23,869 nucleotides of DNA from a virus. The notes beneath the pieces are model-generated. The model worked only from the letters and a program-made list of their open reading frames with translations. It made no database searches and was not told the origin of the DNA. Position numbers and translations under genes: made by a program. Location of the stretch: IMG/VR virus record IMGVR_UViG_3300037805_000110, positions 1 through 23,869 of that record; one strand, given 5' to 3'. This document shows, piece by piece, positions 7,915-14,785 of the stretch; positions within the stretch are counted from its first letter, which is position 1; the number at the start of each line of letters is the position of its first letter.

Positions 7915-8689
7915 TGTATACCTTTAATAGTTCACCCTGTGTGAAAGTTGGTGCCATTGCTGTTTCAAGCGCACACTCATATAACTGTTGCTGTATGCTG
8001 TCTAAATTACACTTCAGAGTGTATTTATCAATATTACTTTTCAAGAAAATGAACTGTGTTATAGGCTTGGCATTAACCGGATCAACGATCTCCCCTGTAT
8101 TCTTCCATCCTGTACGTCTCACAGCCCAATCAGCGTCATCCTTATTGAAGCATTTGCCTTGCTTGACAATAGAGAAGTCCGCCACATCTTTAGGAAGCAC
8201 CATCTTTTCTCTTGGGAACATCTTTCTCTCCCACACCTGAAATACACATCTGGCAGAAGTACCCGACTCAAACACACCCTCGTCCAACACTATATTGGTG
8301 CTCATATGAAACATAGAATTCAATTGATTGATGATATACGCTTTATTGAATGACCTAGGCACGATGAATGCTATCGTCTCAGCATAAACGGCGGCCTCGT
8401 TGAAAAAGTCAATAGCGCCCTGTGCTCTATATCCAAATGGTGGATTGCCGATGACAAGGATATTATCATTCACCGGCACATATGATCGACTCTTCAGATA
8501 GTCAACTTCAATCGTGTATGGTGTCTTTGGATCAATATCAAACGCAACTCGTTTGTTAGAGGGAATGAGATCAGAAAAAGCACCAGCGCCCGCAGACGGC
8601 TCAATAATAGTATCGTATTGAGAATCATCAATCAGATCATATAACTCTTTGGATAAGTCGCGTTCCGTGAAGTGTTGGTCTAATTTCAT
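7901..8689 (-). CDS. DNA N6-adenine-type methyltransferase
   Basis: 262 aa from the second of two adjacent ATGs (8692 and 8689). EPSAGAGAFSD (residues 34-44) is the SAM-binding motif I, FDIDP is motif II, and GNPPFGY is catalytic motif IV (NPPF type, amino-methyltransferases). The region AIDFFNEAA...IAFIVPRSF fits motifs V-VI. The nearest type is the small gamma-class or Eco57I-like N6A methyltransferase of phages; RNA as substrate is not excluded. It has no capsid-targeting start. A sigma70-like promoter stands immediately before the gene, so it can be made early, unlike its tagged neighbours. Confidence 0.8.
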   Translation of the reverse strand: MKLDQHFTERDLSKELYDLIDDSQYDTIIEPSAGAGAFSDLIPSNKRVAFDIDPKTPYTIEVDYLKSRSYVPVNDNILVIGNPPFGYRAQGAIDFFNEAAVYAETIAFIVPRSFNKAYIINQLNSMFHMSTNIVLDEGVFESGTSARCVFQVWERKMFPREKMVLPKDVADFSIVKQGKCFNKDDADWAVRRTGWKNTGEIVDPVNAKPITQFIFLKSNIDKYTLKCNLDSIQQQLYECALETAMAPTFTQGELLKVYNEEF

Positions 8690-8695
8690 CATAAC

Positions 8696-8724
8696 ATTAT
8701 ATCACATTGATTGAAAAGTGTTAA
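8696..8724 (-). promoter_or_regulatory. Sigma70-like promoter for the methyltransferase gene
   Basis: On the minus strand: TTAACA (8719-8724), 17 nt, TATAAT (8696-8701), with TG one base before the -10. The -10 ends 6 nt before the ATG at 8689, so the start of transcription would coincide with the start codon. Confidence 0.75.
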
Positions 8725-8727
8725 TTC

Positions 8728-8807
8728 TTTACCTTTATGTTGTAATCTGCTTTAACTGCTCTATATGTCTCACGGGCGCGTTCATTGCCCTTGATGACCT
8801 TCCACTC
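8728..8807 (-). repeat. 80-bp direct repeat, copy 1 (displaced 3' end of the kinase gene)
   Basis: Identical to 9145-9224. It encodes the last ~27 residues of the kinase gene (EWKVIKGNERARETYRAVKA and on) but now lies after the gene at 8806, without a gene of its own. Confidence 0.9.
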
Positions 8808-9138
8808 ACTTATAATATATTTCCACAGAATCATCTTTACCCATACTAGAATCGGCCATCCAAGTAGCATAGAACTCAGATGGTTTATTTTCCTTCACCC
8901 ATTTTCTCACGCCTGTTAGTGTATTAACACGTTTAGTGTTCACATATCCTTTTTTAGCGGAGTCCTTGAACTCACCAATCACCTTTCTATTGTCAACCTG
9001 GCCACCAAACCCCCTCTTAGGAAAATCGTTACCGCCAACATTGTTGTTGAGTTGAATAGCAAAATTCATCTTATCAACTGTACCAAAGAATGGTTTAGGA
9101 CCTCTAGCTTCTGTTATAAACTCTACATATGTCTTCAT
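8806..9138 (-). CDS. Tagged small protein inserted behind the kinase gene
   Basis: 110 aa. The start MKTYVEFITE|ARG is very close to the T4 internal-protein start MKTYQEFIAE|A, and ITE is a good prohead-protease site. The mature part is basic and Gly/Asn-rich (NNNVGGNDFPKRGFGG) without a recognised fold. Its ATG shares one base with the TAA of the kinase gene (TAATG). It is flanked by two copies of an 80-bp piece of the kinase 3' end, so the gene looks like a recent insertion into the operon. Function unknown; a small injected inhibitor, like T4 IPI*, is a possibility. Confidence 0.65.
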   Translation of the reverse strand: MKTYVEFITEARGPKPFFGTVDKMNFAIQLNNNVGGNDFPKRGFGGQVDNRKVIGEFKDSAKKGYVNTKRVNTLTGVRKWVKENKPSEFYATWMADSSMGKDDSVEIYYK

Positions 9139-9671
9139 TAGTTATTTACCTTTATGTTGTAATCTGCTTTAACTGCTCTATATGTCTCACGGGCGCGTTC
9201 ATTGCCCTTGATGACCTTCCACTCCGGGATACTGCTCTGCTTACCGATCTTGGCACGTTTATTCATGCGTTTGATAGCGGTGTCAGCGTTCACATCAATC
9301 AACACAACAGCAACGGAGTATCCCATTGAATGTGCTTTATCCACCTTGTTCTGAATGGTTTTAACACTACCACCAACAGTCACTTGGCCGAATGATACAC
9401 CCTGCTTGAGATACCCATCAATCTCCTTGTTGGCAACACCAATAGCTTTATTGAGGATCTTCGTGCGCTTCTCGAAGTCACCTCCGCTCAATTTAAACGT
9501 GATCTCATCCATGTCCACAAGTGGCATATTGGGGAAATGTGAGTTGAACACGGTATTTTTACCTGAAGCGGGACCACCACATACTATAATGAACACAGGG
9601 CCTATATCTGTGCTATCCAGATCAGCCAGTGTGATCTTAGACTCGTTTAAAAACTCTTCAAACGTCTTCAT
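9138..9671 (-). CDS. P-loop kinase (zeta-toxin / polynucleotide-kinase-like) with capsid-targeting sequence
   Basis: 177 aa. MKTFEEFLNE|SK is a capsid-targeting start with an LNE site. Residues 26-39 give VFIIVCGGPASGKNTV, a strand plus Walker A (GxxxxGKN[T]), followed by LVDMDE, which resembles the DxD of zeta-toxin and polynucleotide-kinase families. Near residue 118 AVVLIDVNADTAIKRMNKR looks like the lid-arginine region of such kinases. The substrate is unknown (nucleotide, RNA 5' end or a cell-wall precursor are family options). The ATG overlaps the stop of the upstream gene by ATGA. Confidence 0.75.
   Translation of the reverse strand: MKTFEEFLNESKITLADLDSTDIGPVFIIVCGGPASGKNTVFNSHFPNMPLVDMDEITFKLSGGDFEKRTKILNKAIGVANKEIDGYLKQGVSFGQVTVGGSVKTIQNKVDKAHSMGYSVAVVLIDVNADTAIKRMNKRAKIGKQSSIPEWKVIKGNERARETYRAVKADYNIKVNN
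9145..9224 (-). repeat. 80-bp direct repeat, copy 2 (3' end of the kinase gene)
   Basis: Identical to 8728-8807. In this copy the sequence is the in-frame C-terminus of the kinase gene. Confidence 0.9.
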
Positions 9672-11044
9672 ACATCAAACATCGCGTTCAACTTCTCTTG
9701 CGTCTTCTTAGGCACTTTATACGCCTTGAACCATACATTCATATCATCACCAAATAGAACCGACGCTGAATCGAAATGCTTTGTTATGAAGGCGAAATCC
9801 TTATCATTCAACTTGTCTGCGTACTTCATTAGATACTCTGGCATCAATAATTTAGTGCTCTCAGTGTCACCTATCTGGAATCCGAACTTCATAATGTGCT
9901 TATTTCTAATGAGTCTCTTAAAGTCTTTAATTGTGACCTGATCGCCGTTCGCAAGTGTTGGGGAAATAAGAATCATCTCATCACCAATAGTCTTGATGGT
10001 ATCACGTATAGTGATTCTCTCAAGATTATTCATCATCTCCTTTGATGTGTAAATGACCATCTTAGGATTCACATTCATCACCTTCTCAACCACCGTGAAC
10101 GCGCTCTTGTCAACGAAGATTGCTTGTGTTGGCTCTGATGGATGAATGATGCCCTTTCCGCTCTTATCCGCAAATCCACTGTATCCAAGCGCGCGGAACA
10201 CACTGTTCCACTTGATGACATCCCTGTTGGCCATCTTTTTCTGAGTGTCCTCAAAAGTTCCAGGTCCTGCTAACATAGAGGAAAGCTCCCCAGTCACATA
10301 CCAGAATGATCCAGCAGGACCCTTTACAGCAGCGTTTTTGATGGATGTTCGGACAATACCCTGAATACTATCATCGAACTCACGATTATAATTGTTGATG
10401 ATCGCCTTTATCACACCAGATGAATTGAACCGTGAATATGGTGTACGCTCAAGAGGTTCCCAGTGGTCTAAACCACCAAAGTAACCATTCATCCCATCAA
10501 CGAAATCTTCCCATTCTATAGACTCATCATTCAGTATTTTACGGATCTGCTGTGACCAATCGGATAGCATCTGAATATCACTATCATTTTGGCCAGTTTG
10601 ATTGATTATGATTTTGGCGATTTTGAGAGAGTACTTGACAATAACTGTATCCACCACGCCGATGTCTTTACCATACAATTGATCCAACTTCGCCATATCA
10701 CGGTCAAAGTCAGCACTTGTATACTCAGTGTACAGATCCTTGACGAACTTCTCTTTAGTCTGACGAATCACCCAGATATATGGCGCCTTACCAGCAAATG
10801 GCACTTCGACATGACGCTGTTTGTGATTGAACTCCTTAAAGATCTCTTTCAGCGGATAGGAATATATGGAAATTGGGGTGTTATATGGCGAGTGTGGATT
10901 GATGCCTATCTTATCAACACCAGTAAATGAGATGTATATGTCCTCATCGTCCTTATACTTCTCAAGAGCATCATAAGCAGATATCTTAGGATTCTGTTCG
11001 GGGTTACGTCTAGCTTCAAATAGGAATTCGTTAAATGTCTTCAT
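9668..11044 (-). CDS. Large tagged protein, function unknown
   Basis: 458 aa from the ATG at 11044; the open frame reaches 11134 but MKTFNEFLFE|ARR is the capsid-targeting start used throughout this region (LFE site). Residues 36-60 read YISFTGVDKIGINPHSPYNT, followed by a PISIYSYPL stretch, a signature I associate with uncharacterised internal proteins of large phages. The C-terminal half has GKGIIHPSEPTQAIFV, another motif of that group. An enzyme such as an ADP-ribosyltransferase is conceivable but no catalytic triad can be assigned. It is the first gene of a tagged operon (11044-8806) and is served by the late promoter at 11139. Confidence 0.65.
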   Translation of the reverse strand: MKTFNEFLFEARRNPEQNPKISAYDALEKYKDDEDIYISFTGVDKIGINPHSPYNTPISIYSYPLKEIFKEFNHKQRHVEVPFAGKAPYIWVIRQTKEKFVKDLYTEYTSADFDRDMAKLDQLYGKDIGVVDTVIVKYSLKIAKIIINQTGQNDSDIQMLSDWSQQIRKILNDESIEWEDFVDGMNGYFGGLDHWEPLERTPYSRFNSSGVIKAIINNYNREFDDSIQGIVRTSIKNAAVKGPAGSFWYVTGELSSMLAGPGTFEDTQKKMANRDVIKWNSVFRALGYSGFADKSGKGIIHPSEPTQAIFVDKSAFTVVEKVMNVNPKMVIYTSKEMMNNLERITIRDTIKTIGDEMILISPTLANGDQVTIKDFKRLIRNKHIMKFGFQIGDTESTKLLMPEYLMKYADKLNDKDFAFITKHFDSASVLFGDDMNVWFKAYKVPKKTQEKLNAMFDV

Positions 11045-11062
11045 GTTTGTATTTATGTTAAT

Positions 11063-11109
11063 GTTAAATAGAAGTAGCCCATCACGGATTGCAGTCCCAC
11101 GGGCAGTAC
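11063..11109 (+). promoter_or_regulatory. Late promoter and leader hairpin of the GIY-YIG gene
   Basis: GTTAAATAG (11063-11071) lies 72 nt before the ATG. It is followed by a hairpin with tiers GTAGCCC/GGGCAGTAC and GGA/TCC around a TTGCAG loop (11074-11109), then TTAAGGA before the ATG. The promoter match is weaker (TTAAATA) than in the sister genes. Confidence 0.5.
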
Positions 11110-11134
11110 CTAACCAGTTTAAGGAAATCAGCAC

Positions 11135-12003
11135 ATGACTATTTATCTATATGTAAAAACCCACAATATTACTGGGTTGAAATATCTCGGCAAAACAATA
11201 CAAGATCCGTACACATATCCAGGATCAGGCATCCATTGGAAGAATCACATCACACATCACGGTAATGATGTGACCACCGATATACTCTATTATACACCAT
11301 CACAAGAGGATTTTAAACAAGTTGCCTTATGGTTTAGCAAGAAATGGAACATCGTCAAGTCCGATGAATGGGCGAACTTGATAGAAGAGGACGGTAGGAG
11401 TAGCTGGAACAGTGGTGGAAAGATAGTAGTGCGTCAAAAAGACGGGTCGTGTATTCAAGTAAGTTGTGATGACCCTAGATTCATATCAGGTGAGCTGCTG
11501 GCAACTCAGAAAGGTCGAGTCACTGTTAGACACTCATCAGGTGATAGCAAGGCGTTCAATGTGAATGTTGATGATCCTAGATTGAAGAGTGGTGAGCTAG
11601 TTTCGGTTGCTTTGGGAATAAAACACACACACCCGAACAGGTGGAAGCGAACAGACAGCGGAATCTAGGCACAAAGGCAAGTGCTGAGACTAGAAAGAAG
11701 ATGAGTATCGCTAAAAAGGGCAAGAAACACACATTTTCACACAGATTAAACAAGTCAAACGAGAATCATCCTATGTTCACTGGTTACTACTGCCACAAAG
11801 ACTTTGGCGAGTTTCCAAATGTAACTACATTAGCTAAAGCTATGAATCTCGGTGTATCCAAACTAGCAAAGATGTTCGAGTTAGGCCTCGATAGTGTCAT
11901 ATCAAGTAGAAGGGCGAAAGCTAATCCATATCTGAGATCTCTTAATTTTGATCCCACAGGAATGACGTTAGAAGACGTTGGATTTTATTTCAAGCCTAAG
12001 TGA
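11135..12003 (+). pseudogene. GIY-YIG homing endonuclease interrupted by a CA-repeat frameshift
   Basis: The first frame starts at 11135. YLYVKTH and LKYLGKT are the GIY and YIG strands. Two repeats of about 34 aa with DPR(F/L)xSGEL follow, the module also present in the HNH pseudogene at 569. At 11624-11631 the sequence CACACACA shifts the frame and a stop follows at 11668. With one CA fewer the frame reads GIKHTPEQVEANRQ and runs into SAETRKKMSIAKKGKKHT (NUMOD3-like, DNA-binding) and the C-terminal domain ending LEDVGFYFKPK at 12003. As read, only a 177-aa product lacking the DNA-binding end is made. It lies antisense between the small membrane-protein gene and the tagged operon. Confidence 0.85.
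11139..11147 (-). promoter_or_regulatory. Late promoter for the tagged operon, inside the endonuclease gene
   Basis: GATAAATAG on the minus strand lies within codons 2-5 (TIYL) of the GIY-YIG gene, 95 nt before the ATG at 11044. Confidence 0.65.
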
Positions 12004-12005
12004 CA

Positions 12006-12254
12006 TCATTTGTCTTCCAGTTTACTCTCATTTATTAATGCGCGGATACGATTCTCACTGACTTCCTTACGCATCTCTTTAATCTCTAATATCAACCCCT
12101 CTTGGCGCTGGATCAACTGAAGGAGAACCTCATTGTCCACCTTATCCTTCATATCGTCGTTGGTCTCTTTCCAGAAGGCATACGATACACTTACGCTGGT
12201 AGTGAGGAGGATGAACGCACCAGACACGATCATCGGCCATGTGGGATACTTCAC
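12006..12254 (-). CDS. Small membrane protein with coiled coil
   Basis: 82 aa, start GTG overlapping the stop of the previous gene (GTGA). Residues 6-27 (WPMIVSGAFILLTTSVSVSY) form one membrane span near the N-terminus, followed by a charged, heptad-like helix to the end (LLQLIQRQEGLILEIKEMRK). One span plus a periplasmic or cytoplasmic coiled coil is what inner-membrane spanins and some small holin-like proteins look like, but no partner with a lipobox lies next to it, so the role stays open. Confidence 0.65.
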   Translation of the reverse strand: MKYPTWPMIVSGAFILLTTSVSVSYAFWKETNDDMKDKVDNEVLLQLIQRQEGLILEIKEMRKEVSENRIRALINESKLEDK

Positions 12255-12463
12255 ACTTTCGTCCCCAGCTTCTCCAGCGTCTTGGTGATCAGGTTGATAG
12301 CGTGTTTAATCGTCTGAGCGTCCTTAGTGTACGTCTCTTTGTTGCCCTGTTGGAGCTTCTTTATCAGAGAGCCACTTATAGAATATCGTGCCTGAAGATC
12401 CTCTAACGTTCTAAGGTCGTCTGCTATATTCCTACCCAATAATCTTGTTGTCATTTCATTCAT
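12251..12463 (-). CDS. Small helical protein, 70 aa
   Basis: Three ATGs are available near the start (12463, 12454 and one between). The first overlaps the end of the AAA gene. The product is helical and basic (SLIKKLQQGNKETYTKDAQT) with no membrane span. It is translationally coupled to the membrane-protein gene downstream by GTGA. Function unknown. Confidence 0.6.
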   Translation of the reverse strand: MNEMTTRLLGRNIADDLRTLEDLQARYSISGSLIKKLQQGNKETYTKDAQTIKHAINLITKTLEKLGTKV

Positions 12464-13682
12464 CTATATATTTATCACCGCACACTTTCATTATTTCGTC
12501 AGGCGTCTTCCCCAGCATAATAAGGTTCTGTACATAAGCAGGACTGATACCGTCTTGTATGTTATATCCTTCTGTCATAACATTATCGGGATAGAACTTC
12601 TCTATCATATCACTAAACATCTCTGTTGTCAAGTGGCCCAGCTCTAATTTTAGATCGACTCTACCTGGACGCAAGAGAGCATCATCAAGTGTCTCATGGA
12701 AGTTGGTCGTCATCACAATAATTCTGCCGTGATTGACAATACCACCGTCAAGAGCTGTGAGAATCTTACCCATTCCGAAGGTCTTCTTATCTTTTTCACC
12801 TGAATCATCTTCGTCTCTTTTTGATAGTCCCATTGTGTCTATCTCATCAGCCATAATGATACAGTCAGATGGGGCGGATTCGGCGGCTTTTGTAAGGTCG
12901 GCAACATCATCCACCATCAAAATATCTCTGGACAAGTATCCTGCCAGCGCCTTTGTCAACACACCTTTACCCGTTCCAGGAGGGCCGTATAACAGTATAC
13001 CCAACTGATATGGTATATTATGCTGTAAATACCACTGCTCATTCGCAATGAACTTATCCACCGTCTCCAACACATCACGTCTATTGTCTTCTGATAGAAT
13101 GACTTGTGATAGATCAAAGCGGGGCTGCTCGGTGACTAGAATTCTATCATCCCAGTCCCATCTATAGTATCGAAGCTTACTCGCATCTCGATTATGCTGG
13201 ATGTCATCTAACAGCTCATCAAACATCTTATGGGAGCGACCCAGCTTTCTAATGGTGATGAACTCCTTCACAATCTTAGACTGACCACCTTCTTCCTTTT
13301 CGATGTGTATGGAGACAGGTCGGCCTCTGACAATGAACAACTGGCGCCCGTATCCGATCTCCTTAGTCGTGTTCTTATTCTCACCGTGGCGACCATTAGA
13401 CAAACGTAGAGTGCGTGAGTTGTCTGACAACCCCTGCCTCATTAGGTATCTCATCAGTAAGTGGAACGACTCTTGAGTGTTGTTCACCTCTAACTTAGTG
13501 GTTAAGTGCTTGATTAGAAAGTGATATACGGTGAACGGTATGTCCTTAGCAATATACATACCCACGCCAGACAGGCCGCCCCACACCACGCCTATCGCAA
13601 AATCATTTCCGTTGAGGACAGTTTCAAGATAAGTGTTAGCTGCTTGTATCAATGTCGATATGATATTTAGATCTATATTCAT
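12456..13682 (-). CDS. BCS1-like AAA+ ATPase
   Basis: 408 aa. An N-terminal membrane-like segment (residues 27-44, FAIGVVWGGLSGVGMYIA) is followed by a BCS1-type region and then a single AAA+ module. This has Walker A GPPGTGKG (about 234), Walker B CIIMADEID, sensor 1 MTTN and the second region of homology LDDALLRPGRVD with its arginines. Mitochondrial BCS1 moves a folded protein across a membrane; the role of phage and bacterial relatives is not settled. A sigma70-like promoter ends 6 nt before the ATG, so early synthesis without a leader is predicted. The ORF ends inside the start of the next small gene. Confidence 0.85.
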   Translation of the reverse strand: MNIDLNIISTLIQAANTYLETVLNGNDFAIGVVWGGLSGVGMYIAKDIPFTVYHFLIKHLTTKLEVNNTQESFHLLMRYLMRQGLSDNSRTLRLSNGRHGENKNTTKEIGYGRQLFIVRGRPVSIHIEKEEGGQSKIVKEFITIRKLGRSHKMFDELLDDIQHNRDASKLRYYRWDWDDRILVTEQPRFDLSQVILSEDNRRDVLETVDKFIANEQWYLQHNIPYQLGILLYGPPGTGKGVLTKALAGYLSRDILMVDDVADLTKAAESAPSDCIIMADEIDTMGLSKRDEDDSGEKDKKTFGMGKILTALDGGIVNHGRIIVMTTNFHETLDDALLRPGRVDLKLELGHLTTEMFSDMIEKFYPDNVMTEGYNIQDGISPAYVQNLIMLGKTPDEIMKVCGDKYIDE

Positions 13683-13688
13683 CAGATC

Positions 13689-13717
13689 ATTATATCACAA
13701 AATCACGTTATTGTGAA
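13689..13717 (-). promoter_or_regulatory. Sigma70-like promoter for the AAA ATPase gene
   Basis: On the minus strand: TTCACA (13712-13717), 17 nt, TATAAT (13689-13694), with TG one base before the -10. Six nt separate TATAAT from the ATG at 13682. Confidence 0.75.
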
Positions 13718-13718
13718 T

Positions 13719-13761
13719 GATAAATAGAAGTGTAGACCACGAGATTCCAGTCTCTGCCTAC
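13719..13761 (+). promoter_or_regulatory. Late promoter and leader hairpin of the GIY-YIG gene
   Basis: GATAAATAG (13719-13727) lies 76 nt before the ATG at 13795. A hairpin with GTAG/CTAC outside and GAGA/TCTC inside closes a TTCCAG loop (13732-13761). AGTTAAGGA precedes the ATG. Confidence 0.65.
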
Positions 13762-13807
13762 TCTAAACATTTTCACAACAGTTAAGGAACCATTATGTCC
13801 AGCAAAC

Positions 13808-13816
13808 CTATTTATC
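13808..13816 (-). promoter_or_regulatory. Late promoter on the opposite strand inside the endonuclease gene
   Basis: GATAAATAG on the minus strand lies in codons 5-8 (PIYQ) of the GIY-YIG gene, 126 nt before the ATG of the AAA ATPase gene, which would thereby have an early and a late promoter. Confidence 0.6.
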
Positions 13817-14184
13817 AAGGTGGCAACTTCTATGTCTACCTCATCACAGATCTAAACCATCACTCTGAAGCACGCTACTATATAGGCTCTGCCACTCGTA
13901 AAGAGCTGGTTGAGAAGAACATCGACCCTGAGCTGGATACATATTACGGCTCATCAAGCGTTGTATCCTTATTTGAGCGTCAAAAGACACAATCACATGA
14001 GCTGGAACGAGTCATCATTGAGACATTTGATGATAAGAAGGAATGTTTATTAGTAGAAGAATGGTATCAGAGACAACACCAAGCTGTTGGGAATCCATTA
14101 TTCTACAATAAGGTCTATGCTAACAATAAGTATACTCCCACAGCAGACTCGATAAGAAAGATGTTGGAGACGCGAAACACGCTA

Positions 14185-14562
14185 GAGTGGCAAGAAACTG
14201 TGGGTAGAGAGGCTAAACGTAAAGAAGCTGAAACTAAAAGTGATCCACTATGGAAGGAAACCGTTGGAAAGAAAGCAGTCGAAGATCGACTGAAGACTAT
14301 TAGTGATCCTGAATGGAAGGAGACTACAGGTAGAAATATGGTGAAAACCCGACTTGAGACTATAAGTACCCCTGAATGGAAGGATACTGTTGGAAAGGAA
14401 GCTAAATGTAAAGAAGCTGAAACTAAAAGCGATCCTATCTGGCAAGAAACAATCGGTAAAGAAGCTATTAGAAGACATAAGGAGACTAAGAGCGACCCTG
14501 AATGGAAAGACAGTGTTGATAGAAACGCCAAAGTCATCAGGGGTCAGATATCATTCAATAGG
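14185..14562 (+). repeat. Six 63-bp repeats coding for 21-aa units
   Basis: Units start at 14185, 14248, 14311, 14374, 14437 and 14500. Each begins with xW(K/Q)(E/D)(T/S) and the first five end with S(D/T)P. The conserved core is EWKETVGKEA. They are diverged from each other, so this is an old expansion. Confidence 0.85.
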
Positions 14563-14785
14563 CCATAAGGATCACGGAACTTTCAATTTCGGTCCAGAGT
14601 TGGCAAATGCTATGAATAACTCAATCTCTCCTACAACCATCAACAGATTGGCATTGTCGAACTTCAGCAAAGTCATCAATAAGCGGGCGATATCGAAGAG
14701 CGAGTACCTTCAGAACTTACCCTTTAATCCTGAAGGTATGACATGGGCGGAAACGGGATTTTATGTGGTTGAAGACTAACGAAAC

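Larger units (their letters stand above)
13795..14779 (+). pseudogene. GIY-YIG homing endonuclease with 21-aa repeats, frameshifted near the end
   Basis: The frame from 13795 gives a GIY-YIG domain (NFYVYLITD, then ARYYIGSA). It continues with an ERVIIETF segment and an EEWYQRQHQ segment that may hold the metal-binding Glu, and then six repeats. At a run of four G (14540-14543) the frame is lost and a stop follows at 14568. With one G fewer it reads into HSIGHKDHGTFNFGPELANA and the C-terminal domain ending GMTWAETGFYVVED at 14779. The nuclease part itself is whole, so a truncated protein with repeats could still be made. It lies antisense between gene 41 (stop 7 nt away) and the AAA ATPase gene. 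Confidence 0.85.

Noticed and set aside
11045-11134. Longer start of the 458-aa tagged gene at 11134
   Set aside because: Same reason: a capsid-targeting sequence must be N-terminal, and the extension covers the promoter-hairpin region.
12469-12476. GATAAATA just before the small gene at 12463
   Set aside because: It is only 5 nt from the ATG and lies in the last codons of the AAA gene; too close to serve as promoter for the first start codon.
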